Source: Apoda limacodes
Taxonomy: Eukaryota > Arthropoda > Insecta > Lepidoptera > Limacodidae
Reading direction: 5' to 3'
Assembly (NCBI GenBank): GCA_946406115.1
Contig: OX291556.1
Span: forward strand, 10,446,501-10,510,500
Length of the DNA: 64,000 nucleotides
In this document: one piece after another, positions 42,701-57,700 of the stretch
Numbering within the stretch: the first letter of the stretch is position 1
Layout of the letters: each line of letters begins with the position of its first letter
Program-made: the position numbers and the translations under genes
The notes under the pieces: model-generated
Told to the model about the DNA's origin: nothing
What the model saw: only the letters and a program-made list of their open reading frames with translations
Databases searched by the model: none

Positions 42701-45700
42701 ATATTGAGAGAAATTGAGAACTTCTATAAACAGTTATACACCTCAACTCGTGATCCTGTTAACATCAGGGCCAAAGAACCGAGAGCCAAATTAACTCGAC
42801 ACTATACCGAAGAAATCCCAGACATCATCAGATAAGAATGGCCTTAAAAAAGAGTAAGAACAATAAAGTGGTGGGCGATGATGGAATTTTATCAGAGCTT
42901 CTGAAAGCAGGTGGAACAGTTAAAGTCCTTCAGAAGCTCATTAATTCTGTTATCCAGGCTACCATACAAGCTGGTTTCCGAAATAGCTTTAGTACTATGG
43001 ACCACATACATATGCTACGCTAAATTTTAAAGAAGACAGAGGAGTATAATCGGCGTCTTTGCGTTGCGTTTATGGATTATGAAAAAGCCTTCGATTCTAT
43101 CGAGACCTGGGCGATGTTACAGTCACTCCAGCAGCGTCACATTGACTATTGGTACATCAAAGTGCAGAAGTGTTTTTATAGCAAAGCTACGATGTCTGTC
43201 CCACTACAAGAACAGAACTTGAAATCTACCATAAAGGTAGACGTTATTTTGCCCAAACCGTTTACAACTGCGTTGGAAGATGTGTTTAAGCTTATGAAGT
43301 GGGAAGGATATGGTGTCAACATAAATTTCTAGTACATCACTTACCTTCAATTTACCGACGACATAGTGGTCATGGCAGAATCGCTGGTACGATGCTCGGA
43401 GACCTCAGCAGAGTCTCTCAACAGGTTGGCCTTAAAATGAATATGGATCAAACGAAGGTAATGTTTAATGTCCATGTCGCGCCTTTACTGGTTTTTTTGG
43501 GGACAGTACTCTCGAAGTTGTTAACGAATACACACACCTAGCGCAAGTAGTCCAGTTAGGTAGGTCCAACTTTGAGAAAGAGGTTCGAGAAGCAGCTTTC
43601 GGAAAACTACGCAACATCTTTTCGTCCAAAATACTTCAGTGCCTAAAGACGAAAGTCTGCAATCAATGTGTGTTGACAGTGATAACTTATGGTACAGAAA
43701 TGTGGTCTCTTACTGTTAGACTATTAAATAAGCTTACAATTATTTGTTGGCAAAAAACGTAGTCTGGATTCAAAAATCTCACGCAAGGAACCTATAAATG
43801 TACTTATTTATTTATCAAAACTAGTGTAAATTGCCCACAAACTTTTATCATTGTTTTTCTCAAAACTAGGTATGTCATACTTAAAGGGGTTGACCCGGCA
43901 ATCCTCGATATATAAATATAAATATTTGTTTAAACAATGTGTTTTTTTGTTTCTAAATCAATTATCTATGTTATGGAATTACTTTCTAAGTAGATGGACG
44001 GCGCGAAAAATAAAACCGTAAAATTGTGTTTAACTCCGATCGTAAGCACTCTTTTCTCTTGTAGGTAACCTACTGTGATGATGCCATAGTGTGAAATAAA
44101 AGTTGTCTAAATAATACACTAACATTGTTAAAGAAAGTATGTGTGACCTAACAACTGCAATTAGGGCAAATTACTGATCAAAAAGTGGAATAGTGGCTCA
44201 AATACGTAAAAATCTAAATTTGCCATTTTCTCATTCGCCCTCACTTAATATACGTCAGAAAAGTTTGGGTGAGTCAGGAACATAGACAGAATAAAAAAAC
44301 ATTGAGTAGCTTTTGGTTTGTAGTTTTTCACTAGAACTTTTTTCTTAGAGTATATGTTTAGTTTGGGAATTAAAAACTAGAGATATATGTTGTCATCTTC
44401 CATTCACTTAATTGGAGTCAAATTACCAACTTTCCAAAAAATTGGAATCCTGATTTTGTCTGATCCACAACTTTTTTAACAATCTACGGATTTATGACTT
44501 GTAATTAACGTCATCGTCGTGAGTACTGTCGCTGCCAAATTTATTTATTTTTTCATATTGTATTGTGTGTTGTATTGTGTTTTCCACAATATTATTATTT
44601 AGACAGACAAGAAAAACTTATTTCGACGTGCACTTTTTTGTTAAAAAAGAGTAAATAAATAATTAAAGTTTCAAATAGGTTAAAAAACAACTAAATGAAA
44701 TGACTAATAAATTACATAAAAACTTAAAATGCGACATAGCAAATAATATAGAAATTGTGCGTTTGGTTAGGAATAAAAAGTTTCCACGTTTCATACTTAT
44801 AAAAGCCAGTTATGTACCGACACCTATCATTCGTGTTTGAAACGTTACTAACAAAATTTTTGGTTGCAAAACGAATGGTTGACGTACACACTCTACCATA
44901 AACAATGAATATGTGTAGGCAGTTTGACAGTTTATCACCAAATTCCCCACCTCCAGACATGGTTCTACAGTTTCATTTTTCGGTGGCAAAAGTGACATAA
45001 TATAATATATTCATAATATATTCTAAATAGTATGAATAGTAGCAAAAAATATATTCTTTGGCAACAAGCAGTGGCACCCTCGTATAGGTGCTTGTAATAG
45101 CGCTCACGGCTAGTGTGCGAGTCGGGTGAGCGTAGGGGTCAAGTTAAGCACACGATGTGTGTTTACACGCGCCGACTGAAGGTTACCGGCGAGCAAATCC
45201 TTACTAACAAAGAGGGAGAGAGAGAGTCTGGTGTGTCACTAGTATGATGTACTGAAATTAAATTTAATGTGTAACGGGGTAAACAAATGACACCACTTAT
45301 TTACCCAGTTACACATTTACATATGCTGTACACTGTACAGCCCCTACTCAAATTCTATATATTATAATATTGCCAGTACATGCATGTGTGCACAGAACTC
45401 GCACACATACTATCCGCGTTTTGTACCGTTCCGTAAAGATAACCAACGTCTCTGTTTTAACTATGACTTTATATTTCAAGAATAATAGGAGGTTATAAAA
45501 GGACCTATTGTAGCCAATTATAACTACATTCCGGTGGGTCTGATTATCGTCATCAGATCAGTTTTATTTTATTGTCAGATCCCACAACCATGTCTTAAAA
45601 TCTATAATTCTTGTCTTCTTGAATGCCATGTGTTAAATTCACATAGTATACGTTTGTTATCGAGATAGTTATAACGAGTTAAATAAGGGGGCTGATTCAT

Positions 45701-48700
45701 GCTGATCAAATTTTTTTTGTTTTTTTTGTTATTCAACATTATTTTATTGAGAAAAAAAACAATAGACCTAACGTGAACCAATATATGCTGCCTTCGCCCC
45801 TGTTTGTCCCAACTACAAGTGCACATGCCTTTTTTAAAGAAGGCTTAGGCCATAGGTATACATTTTTCAGGCTGCTCTGTTGGTAGTAATGACTGAGGGT
45901 CGCCGCGCACCGGTTTGACCCCGCACAAGACATAAATTTAATGAACATTCGTGTGTGTCTTGAGTCTAAGTGTTTACTATGTATAATATGAATGTATTTT
46001 CATAAGTACTTAAGTTTTTATATATAGTATAATGTTCCGATTTAGTCTAGTATACGTACCTACCTATAACACAAGCCTTGCTTACTTTGGGCCCAGATGA
46101 TGTTGTGTGTGTGTAATGTCTAGGGCCCGGATTAATAGTCGTTTCTAAGTAACGCCCTAAGTAATACTTCTGAAAGTCTTACTTAGAGAGAATTCTTTAC
46201 AATACTTACTACTGCTATTACTCATATTTACCAGATTTTCAAAAACAGAATTCATTTATAATAGCCATAGAATAATATTATTTCGGTGATTAACATAAAT
46301 GGCTTTCGTTTTTTTTACCTAAAATCTATACTTTTTTCATGTCAATTCATTGTAAACTGTGTTTTATTAATCGACAACGCTATATGGCCCTTTACCTGCG
46401 TGCCATAAAGAGCAAAAAACCGGTCGAGTGCGAGTTTTAACTTGCGCACCGACGCGACGCGGCGACGCACGGTACCGTAGGTAAGTAATGTAATAGAATT
46501 ATTTCCCCACCCTCTCGCACCTCTCTCATTTGCCCTTACATGAGTCGACGTAAGCAGCTAGGAAAAAAAAAATCATGGATATTTGAGCATTTGAATCCAT
46601 GTTTTATTATTAGCAACACATTACGTGCTTAGACTGTCCTGAGTAAAGGAAGTACGTAACTCAGGCTTGGCTAAGAATAAGAGCATGCTTAGCAACGTGT
46701 GTGTGTCTTAGCAGTGTTTATTATTACATATTTCAAACTAAGCCTATGTCTTAGCAATAAGTGATACTTTGTCTAAGCAACGACTATTATAACGGGCCTC
46801 AGTTATGTTCGTTGTTGCATTTTATTACATTACGCTTACTTAGCCTCTGTCTTAGAATGTTACTTTGTCTAAGCCACGACTATAAATCCGGGCCTAGGAA
46901 TATTAGTTAATTTGTTTGTATTATTGTTTCGTTTTTTCGAAACTGCAGCAATCTTTGATTAAAATAATTACAAAAATTATGATTCTGTATATTTTTGACA
47001 TGCCTGCATATTTTTTTTAGGTATTTATACATGTCGCTGGCAGACTTATAATTTATTTATAAGTCTGCCAGCGACATTTATTTATGTTCGTAACGTACGT
47101 TCGAGTAACTCTCACGGTAAAAACAGATTACTTAAAAAAGGCAAATTCATTAACTCCAAGAGAATGATCCTCTCCCTATAGACGTAAGAGAATATTTACT
47201 TAGTAAAAGTAAAAAAAATCTTTAAAATATTTGTTTGTACCAAGACAAAAAATATTCAATGCAATTAAACAAATGAATCGAGTCAAAGATAAGTTATTCT
47301 TTAAGTGAAAGATGTTTCGGTTTCCATTAGAGAATTTTTTGTTAGAATAAGAAATATTCTTTTTTCTAGCAATTATATTTGATTAATTGATTCTACAGAG
47401 TAGGTAATTAATATTTCTGTTTTAGAATATGCAATGTCAAATAAAGGTACTTAATCACAGTACCGACGATTCAAAAACACCATACTTAGAGATCTAACTG
47501 CATTCTTAATAAGTATCTGTGACTATTGTATTTTAAGAGGGCGATATAGGCCAGAAAGCTTATTTCTGTAATTCTAACGTTGTGTATGTAAATGCCACTA
47601 TAAATCATTAGATAATGTCATATACATTACGATGAGATATATATGTTATATACTTCTTAAGTAGTTTATACCGTAATGACGCCTTGAAACTTTTAATTTT
47701 TTGTATGGAATTTAACGTTATTACCGTTTTGTAGTCACATTTATTGACTTTTTTCTACAACTTAGAGTTAATGCACTAGATAACAAGCTATTCTAATTAT
47801 TTAACCAACTTTCACTACAAACAAATGCAAAACGCGCTTTAAAAATTTGCACAAGTGTTGAAACAATGGTCACTTACAGATTTTTTGTTGCATTAAATAC
47901 TAGCAAACGTAACGCAATTCATACTGAGCTGTCATATACCAAAGGAAATTCATAGAAATTTAAGAGGTATACATGATTTATAAAACTGGAAAGCTACCGA
48001 ATATTCGCACGTTTCTTCTCTATATCAGTTTCATAATACAAAAGGATGTTTTGGCTGATGTTCCATACCACCATTTCTTGAATTTCTTTTGTGCTGTAAC
48101 GATTTGTTCAAGTCACCATCATTTTCAGTTTTTACCAATTGCACACATGATTTTGGTTCATTTCGTTGAGCATTACGGAGACTATTATGGAAGAGAATAT
48201 ATCACAAGTACGTTCATAACTTGATACACCTTGTTGATGAAGTTTAAAGATTTGATAAATTGCAAACGTTCAATGCATATCCCTTCGAAAATAAATTAAA
48301 TTCCATTAAACGAACAATAAGAAAAGGAAACAAACCTCTTTAGCAAATTGCCAACCGACTAATGGAAAGAAATAGAATTTAGTAACAATAGTAATAATGA
48401 TAACAGACCTGTCATTTAAACATATGTATATAAAAAAACTTCTATAAAAGCAATTGGTCTGGATTCATTTATCCTCTCCACAGATATCCAAAATAAGTGG
48501 TTTTTGACAAAGAACTGTGATTTTCGAGCTTATATCTATAGTTGATAACAAAATGTGCATGAGTTTGATTGGGAATATTATTCAAAATGTCACCGACGTT
48601 TTTAATAAACCAATAAGGTCATCATTTTTAAATATTTTTAAGATTAATTTTAATAGTATTAGAAGATTGAAAGCGACAGTTAATATTACTGACATAAAGT

Positions 48701-51700
48701 GTTAGTAATTACAGAATATGGTTAAGATATTTATTTTGTACCACTCATTCACACTCTAAAGTAAAAGGTGTAAATAAAAAAGCAACATAACAATGGTTGG
48801 TTTTATTCAATATAAGTAAACCAAAATACAATCATAAGTGTATTATTCATAATCATTAAGGATAAAGCAACAAAAATATTAAAAATGTTCTCTTAGTTAA
48901 GCAATTCTCTTTAGAGCATCTGATTTAGTTAACAACTTATCGATATCCATTATATTGCATATCATTTTTCATTATCACCGAGACCACCAATAAATAAATC
49001 ACTTGTATAATTTTGAATTTAAAATGATTTTTTCAAATAGATTTACTTCAAATGAACCCCAATTTCGGTATCAGGCTGATAATATACAGATATAAAACAA
49101 GTCCACGGAATGAAAAGTCGTTAAGATGTTGTATTATGGTTGTGTTTTAAAACCCTAGTCATATTAAGGTAATTTTTAACACGTTCGTTAAAATATAGGT
49201 AAAAATATTGCTTATTTATAAGGCGCGTTTATTATGTTGAGACAATTAACGTATATCACTCGATAACATTAATTTCCCGAGTGATTAATGTACTTGAACA
49301 TGAGATTCAGAGATGTAATAATTTAATAAATAAATAAAATGGCTGTAACCCTTTCAATGATAAAATTCGAACATAGTATGACTACCACGGTTTTAAAGAT
49401 TCAATTAACTACATAGATCTAACACTATACAGCAAAATCCTATATAAAAGTCCTAATGAACACTGATTTTTCGATAAAATGCCATAAAGCAGCGGTTATA
49501 AATCTCATTACTCGACGAACAGTGGATCTCACGACATCTATACGACCACTACCTGACCCATATAGTGATTCATACGACTGCTACGTGACTCTATGACGAC
49601 ACTGATTCGTTTAAATTGGGCCTATTCTCGGACGTTTCAACGTGATAGCGACGTATTTACGACCAGCGTATGGAACCAAAAGTTAGAATCGGCACGTTGT
49701 GGCGACCTATAAAATGTTTGTTGGGTAGATCTATAAATAAATTGTCTTTACGGACTCTACGAACTTTTTCATTTATTTTCCCCTAAAGAAATAGTCTTGA
49801 CATCCTCCCCTAAAAATTTGTTAACATATTAGCCCATTTAAGCATTTTCGAGACGGAAAACACGTAGAGAAAATAAATCACAGAATTCTCAGTAATTTAG
49901 CATAGAATTATTGTGATAACCCTAAATTTTGTAGTCTAAATTTCCACAGACACATAAAACCCACATTCGTCACCCGCACTTATTGTCTTTGTGCGTAGTA
50001 AAGTGTGTAGGTATATACCTACCGTGTTCATTGAAGGGGCCAGCCAACCGTTACGAAGTTGAAGATAAGTATAGCTATCGATGTACTTGAAGGTAAATGC
50101 CCTGTTAAAAATGTGTCTTTGCGTACCTTTAAGTTGAGAGTAGAATTACAATAATAAAATATTAATGTATCACGTCCCTTTTGTATGTAATTTATCGTAG
50201 ATTACGGATACAAATTAAGGAAACCTATGTAGAGCACAAGCAACTATAAAACCCGTTTACCACCTTAAACGAAATCTGCACAAAAAACAGCGTTAGTTAA
50301 TAGTATAGAGGAGTGTCTTCTTCCTAAGAGCAAATGACTTTTTGGATTTATTACTAGTATATATACTAGCTTTTCCTACCGTTTGATCTAAGAAAAACAG
50401 GTATGTGACTATAATCGATGCCTCGATAATGTATGTCCTCCTTAAAGTTGCAAGTTATCTCCCTGGCAAATTTAAATGATTGGTCTTAACAGCTTAGCCG
50501 TGATAATGTAACAGACAGTGATATTATTATGGATCTATTGTTTCAATAATTTATCCGCTCTGAAAAATAACACAAAATTATACCATCAAGATACTTATCC
50601 CTGAAGGGGTGGCCAATGATATTACAAACGTATATAAGGTCATTACACCAACGTTTCACCGATGGTATTTTGTCCCACAAATGTGATAGATGGTGATCCT
50701 ATCTTCGAACCGGGCGCAGCTTAATGTAATAATTTCCATATAAGTAAACCAAATAGAACAGAATTATAGTGGGTGAGACAACATTTAGTGGTTTATAAAT
50801 ATAGAAATCATTGTACGTCTGCTGGCATGTGGCCTGTGTCAATCGTTTCAATACTCATAAACTAATACTATCACTTCATTGAATATTTTTCTATTAAGGT
50901 AAAACCAACCAGGATTTTAATGTTGGGGCGTTGGTTTCTATAATGTGACATATTTCGATTTAGTGTCGCTTATAGGTAGAGTTACCATAAATATAGGAAA
51001 CGGGGGGAATACGGGACGTTTAAGGTCATATCTCTTGAGATTGGCAATAATTCTTAAATAACTATTATTTTCGTGCCATTTAATGCAACTTTTCATTAAA
51101 TTGACGATTTTCTATAATATTTTTCCATGCGTATTTTATCGTAAAACGGGACAAAATAGCAAATTGGGACAAGGTTCTCAAATAGGGTGACAGTCCCGTA
51201 TATACGTGACGGATGGCAACCCTACTTATAGGTAGCAGGTATCACTCGTTCCTGCAAGGTAATATCGCATTTGACCGGTAAACATTATTTGTAAAAGTGT
51301 TCGCTAACTGAAACGCGGCCGTCGTCGTCAATATGAGCTTCTGTGTTGTTACTTCATCCCATCGTGGTTTATTTTGATAACCTTGTCCTCTATAGAAGTG
51401 TCAATTTTCGCAAGTCGACTTACGCAATTCAGTTACAACTGGGTTAAGTTATTACCTTTTATTTATTGTTTTAGCTATTTTCTATACATACTTTCCTTAG
51501 TCATTAGCAGATTGTATAAGGCAAAAAGTTGTGACTAGTTTGGCTTATTGTACTCACTAATTCTACGTCACGATTGTTTTGTTGTTTTAGATTTGTCTAA
51601 CATCACCTCTAAAGTAATATTTCTTTAATTATATTAAATTTAAGACGATATAATCATGCGCGACTTCAGAAATAATGATGTACCTACTGACAAAAAACGA

Positions 51701-54700
51701 GTTCAAACCACGAAAATAGAATTGAACTTACAGTTTTTTGGGTACAGGCATATTTTTTCATTTATTACATCTTAAATTCGTACTTTAAAATTTAGATTTG
51801 GTACATCAATGCGTTTAAAGTTGACAATGTTTTAACCAACTTAAAAATAAGACGGAGATTCTCAATTTGACTGTTGGTTGTTCTAAAGGTATTGTGTACA
51901 TCTATGTATTCATGGTGTAACAATGTTACTTTTATAATCTATCAGCCTATAACAATCAGTACTGGGGATTGGTCTTTCCTAATGAACGCCACTAAATCCG
52001 GTCCTTCGCCTTTCTCATCCAGCTACTTCCGGCTACCATTTTAAGGTCATCGGTCCATCTGGCGCGAGGGTGACCCACGCCACGCTTACCAATCTGTAGT
52101 TTCCACTCTAGGACTCATCTGGCCCCACGGCCATCAGTTCTGCGACAAATCCTTACCTTCTTCTTTTAATTTATCGTAATTATATTTAATTAACATGCAG
52201 TCGGTTCAGTGCCTAATGACCTGACTGGTGAAGGGCGTGGGTTCGGTTCCCGCATATAACAAACATTCATTTGAAAAACATTTGTGTTTGTTTCGAGACT
52301 GAATGTTTTCCATGTATAGTATACATGCATATATATGTTTTTACAAAAAAAAAAACAAAAATTATACTTATATTTGTATCCATTGTCTGGTATGCATTTG
52401 CTTATTTTGGGACCAGATTGCGTTGTGTGTAATGTCCAGAAATATTTATCGTAATTTATTATAAATTTCAGGTAACAGATATGCAAACAGTAGTATTAAC
52501 ACCAGATGCCATAGACCTCTTCCAGTCACCTACTATGTTCAACCACATGCGACGATTGGCCAAAGAACGTGACCACTACCTACAAAATTGGGCTTCCTTA
52601 GTTTTAAACGAGGGTTTATCTGACGGGGAAAACGAAAACAAAAACGGAAAGAGTCGATCTTCACAAAACGTTAGTCAAAGTAATGGTGATACCCAACATT
52701 TAGCAGTTGAATTGGCAGACTGGAAAGCGCGGCTCAGAAAACAAAGGCAAGAACTGTAAGTCCTTACTCTGAAATAATAAACAAAAGTTAATTCAAAATA
52801 AAGATTAATTTCTTGTCGAGATCTAGATCGGCTAACAAAAAATTACTTTAGGCTTCCTATAATGTGAATATAAAAAATGTTATGAAAGGATAAATTATCT
52901 TGCTAAATCCCTGTTCATATTAATTGAATGCCTTTTTTTATAATAAATTTTAGTGAAGAAAAATCAGAGCAGTTGTCAGAATGTCGTGAAGAATTGGAAC
53001 ATACAAAAACACTTCTAGCTAAGTTACGAGTAGATAGTCAGGAATGGTTTAATGAGGCAAGGAAAGCTAGCAGTTACAGAGACGAAGTTGACGCTCTCAG
53101 AGAGAAGGCTGATCGATGTGACAGGTATGTATTCGTTAAAACCATCATAAGGTTGCCTTATGTAAAAAATATTTTTTTTATAAGAAATTGAAAATAATAA
53201 ATGTTATGTTTTATTTATACCCGCTTTCAGAAATAATATTTTAATTACTTCATTATCTTTTTTTTTTTATATTTTTAGTTTAGTTAGACGTAATCAGACC
53301 TCATTACACAATCGGACGCAGAATCAGACCTAATTACACAATCGGAAATCTCGATCCCGATTTGCATATTTTATTTTGTTTAGCTTTTTCTGGTAATATA
53401 AGAAAGTTGGCGTTTCAGCTGCTATAGCTTAACCATGTTGGCGGAGGCGGTTGCAAATAAAGACTGCCGATGAAAACGGCTCTCGTTTCCTACCCTCGTG
53501 GTCGAAGTTCGTGTAAAATTTGTCTAAATAGTATGGTTCTAGATTAAGTTATTCTTTCAGTGTAAGCGTCCTTTCGTTTGCCACTTCAACTCGTCCACAC
53601 TTGCTTTATCTGTATCGGTTGCTCGTTGTTCTTGGTCTTGGTAACTTTTGCATTTAATGAACCTTTCCCACATTTTGCATTTCAGTAACATCTAAACAAG
53701 CAAAAATCCCGAAATTCTTGTTTTAATTATACATACCACTGTTAGTTAAATATTGCAAAATCGATGCTTGAATTAGTTTTCTTGTATCTTTCAAATCAGA
53801 TTTAATTTTCTTACGCGAAAAATATGTTAAAACTGATAGGCTTTTTTTAAGTAAACTGTATTGCATCGCAGCTACACAAAGCTTCACTAATAGCGCATTT
53901 TTAGCCAATAAGCCAAAAACCAAAAAGTCAATAGCCAAGACATTTTCCAATTCAGTAATTTTCCATCTATCTAGAATCGAAAACTGATTCCAATTTTTTT
54001 AAGAACTAGTTTTGTAGGGGCCAAAAAGAAATCAGGTTTTCCGGATTATTTTAGAATCGAATAAAAACTGTTGTATACCCTAGACATAACAATGTTTGGA
54101 GTAAAATATTCTATAAAAACAGAGTAATAATATGTGATATATAAACAACCGAACTGAATACACAAAAATTTTAAAAAAATTACGCATTGTCATTTTTTTA
54201 ATTTATCGCGCAAATTAGGAACCTTATCCAACTGTAAATTGCCTATATTTACTGGTTTTAGGTTAGAACAAGAAATTCAGCGCTACCGTGATCGCCTCGC
54301 AGACGCAGAATATTATAAGACTCGCGTTTCGGAATTGCGAGAAGATAATAAAGCTCTGATGGAAACTAGAGACGCCTTGGAAGAGCAATTGCAAAGAGCG
54401 AGAAAGAGAGCAGAGCAGTGTCTTACATTAGAAGCAGCAATGATCAAGTTAAAAAGAGAAGCAAATGATATTGCCTTGGTAAATTCACATACAATATATC
54501 AATCATGCAAATTGGAATATCTGGTGCAAGTTTCAGCATTAAAAATATTTTCTGGAAGTCTTTCTTCTATAAAGACAATAGGTTAAATTTGCCTCGATGA
54601 AAAAAAAATCTATTTAAAATTTATATTAATGGTTAACTAGATTACTAAATAAACCATGGATGTTATTTCTAAATTCTAAAAAAATCGAGTTAGTTTTAAG

Positions 54701-57700
54701 TTCCTAAAACGATTCGGTGCTTTATGTTGAAAAGCTCTGTAATGTCCTAACCCGCGCATGTGCACGCACTTGCTAATAATAGCTGTGTATCAAACTGTCA
54801 CAGGCGGTGGGCGGGTTAATGTCCTGTGATTTTAAGTCAGGGTACCAGGTCATAACTTTTTATGTTAAACTAGCTGTCCCGGCGAACGTTGTTCCGCTGC
54901 CGTCCCTCTGTACCCGGCGAAAGTTGGTTTTTACCTATAGTGCCCGAGTCCGGCTCGCACTTGACATATCGAGATAAAAACTATCCTATCTTTTAAGTTG
55001 GATCAAATAACAGATATTTACGAAGTTTGATCAAAATCGGTTCAGTAGTTTAGGAGTCCATTGAGGACAAACATTGTGACACGAGATTTATATATATTAA
55101 GATAGTATCGACTGTGAAAACTTGTGCTACACATACATATGTTTTTACTGACTTTGAGTACTGACAAATTTCATAACACGGACATATACCCAATCTAGAG
55201 CATAAGACACCCTGTATCAGTAATTTAAGAAATCTATAATTCAAATAAATCTAATTCAAACAAAGGTTTTCTCATTTCAGGAAAGAGATGCAGATCAACA
55301 AAAGATTCAAGAGCTAATAGAAGAAAATAATCACCTTCAATATATCACAAAGTCAGTGCTAAGTGAAAGCAACAACAGCAACTTAGACACTGATAATGAA
55401 TGTGAAAGTACTTTGGAATCTGGTGAAAATAGTTTGTCGGAACAGTTAACTAGTAATGCACAAGCTAGAGCTTTAAAACTTGAATTAGAAAATAAAAGAT
55501 TACTTTCAACAATTGACAGCTTAAGAGAGCAATCATTACTAGAAAGCAGTGATAAAGTGTTAGAGTTAGAAAAAGAGAAGAAACGGTTGTCTTTAAAATG
55601 TGATCAATTTCAGGAGAATTGTAATAGGGTCATGCAGCAGAATACTGATTTGGAAGAAGTTCTTAAAAATGCATTAGAAGAGAACAGGAAACTGCAAGAT
55701 TCAATGGACAGCCAAAAGGCATTTATTGATCGACAATCTATAGACAGAGAATCTGAGAAAAACAAGTTGAAAGATTTTGAGAGACATTTAGAATCTTTGA
55801 CTAAAGACAAACAACGAATTCAAATGCTTTGTGACTCTATACAAAGAAGGGCAGATGACTTAGAAAAAACACTTGACGCTAGAACGAAAGAATTGAACAT
55901 TGTAAAACCAGAAGCAGACAAAGTAACAGGACTTATTATACAAACAGAAGAACTTAAGACCAAGTTATTATACAGTGAAAAAGAGTCACATAGTCTACAT
56001 CGAGAAGTAGCCAAATTAAAAGAAGCTGTAGAAGATAAAGATGTATCTCTTGATAAGTTAACAACAGAGCTTGAACTAAAGAAAAAGGAAATAGAGAGAT
56101 TTACTAAAGAATTAGAATCACATCATACAATTGTAGGTAGATTGCAAGATCTAGAACAAAAAACACAAGAGCTTAAATCTCATAAGAAAGTAGATACAGA
56201 AACAATTCAGACTTTACAGAAAGATTTGATAAAAGAAAAGGTAAATTTTGACAAGCTAAGAAATTGTATGGAAAAACTTGGTATCAATGCTTTTGAAATT
56301 ATATCCAAAGAGTTAAATATAGAAGATTTGTTAGAGAAAATAATAACAAACTCTGACCATGAAGGATTAATCTCGGAAATTGCTGCAAAAGCTAATCTGA
56401 CAAAATTAGTTCCATGTGACTGCAACCATAAAGCTAATCTAGATTTTGATGAAAATATAGTAAATCCTCAAATAGAGCAACTAACTTCAGATCTCGCAGC
56501 ACTACAGGCCACGGTAGAAAATTGTCAGGCTGAAAATGCAAAACTCCAAGTTAATATTTCAACATTGAATTCCCAGAACGGATCTTTGATTTCTCAACAA
56601 ATGACTCTGCAACTTGCTAACAGTCAATTAGCAGCAGAAAAAGAAGAAATTTTAAAACAATTAGAAGTACTGAAAGATAAACAGGATAACCTTTTAAGAG
56701 ATCAAGTAGCTTTACAAACATTACATGAACAATTAAATGCTGAGTATGAAATGCTTTTGAGTGAAAGAGAACCCGTCAAAGTGATCATTAGAGATTTAAA
56801 AATGGACAATAGAGAATTAAAAGAGAAGTTAGCAATTTATGAAAAGAAAGTTTCTGATTTTGAAATGGAGCGTGAAAGTTTAAAAGTAGAGTCACGAAAC
56901 TTGACAAATCTTAGAGCTGAGCATTCAAGATTAAAGGAAGATTTTAGAAATCTATTTACTGCTAGTGATCGTTTGAAATCTGAATATAGAAACATGCAAG
57001 AGGAATATAGAAATTTGAGAAGTGAAGTAACACAACTGAAATTAAGAAATACTGAGGTTTCTGGTGATATAAATACAAAAATGGAAATAATTACAAGTAT
57101 GGAATTAGAAATAAATAAAACTAATCAACATTGTGAAATGTTGGTACAGATGAACAAAAGTTTGGATGCTGATAGACGTTCTTTAATGGATCATGTTTCT
57201 CAGCTATTAACCCAATATCATGAGCTCCTGGCCCATTCATTGAAAGATAAGCAACATTATCACGAAGAAGAGAAAATGTTCGCTGATAAAGTAAATGCAT
57301 TGTGTCGACAGAAAGAGAAGCTTGAAGAAAAGATAATGGAGCACTATAAGAAACTTGACAACTGTACAACAAAAAGACGTGGTTTTGGTGCTTCATTTGT
57401 AAAAAGAGTTCGCAAGGCAGGAACTGATCTAATCAACAAAGTGCCTTCTCGGAACAATAAAAGGATGGAAGATGTAAGCCGCTCTAAGTCGCAGTTAACA
57501 TTAGCTGGTTCAGAGTCAGGAGAATCGGATCCTGGCAGCCAAGATATAGAAAAAATGTCAAAAAATTCGGATCAAGACCAGGGTTCATCAAATCAAAGTG
57601 TTGAATCACCAAGACACAGCTCAGATTCTAATTTTAGCAAAAGGTTTGATGATAAATTGTTGAAGAAACCTGATATTGATCTTTCTGCATCTATTCCAAG

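Noticed and set aside
44724..45000. Overlapping minus-strand ORFs of 62-78 codons in Girdin intron 2
   Set aside because: No protein-like pattern and two overlapping frames equally open, as expected by chance.
47031..47077. MicroRNA precursor
   Set aside because: The stem is only 21 bp with a 5-nt loop and no lower stem, too short for normal Drosha and Dicer processing. Kept as a hairpin finding only.
40835..52471. A missing small Girdin exon in the 11.6-kb intron
   Set aside because: Exon 2 to exon 3 joins as IKQ/VTDMQTVV, which aligns with the human IQEVTHNQENV without a gap, so no extra exon is required.
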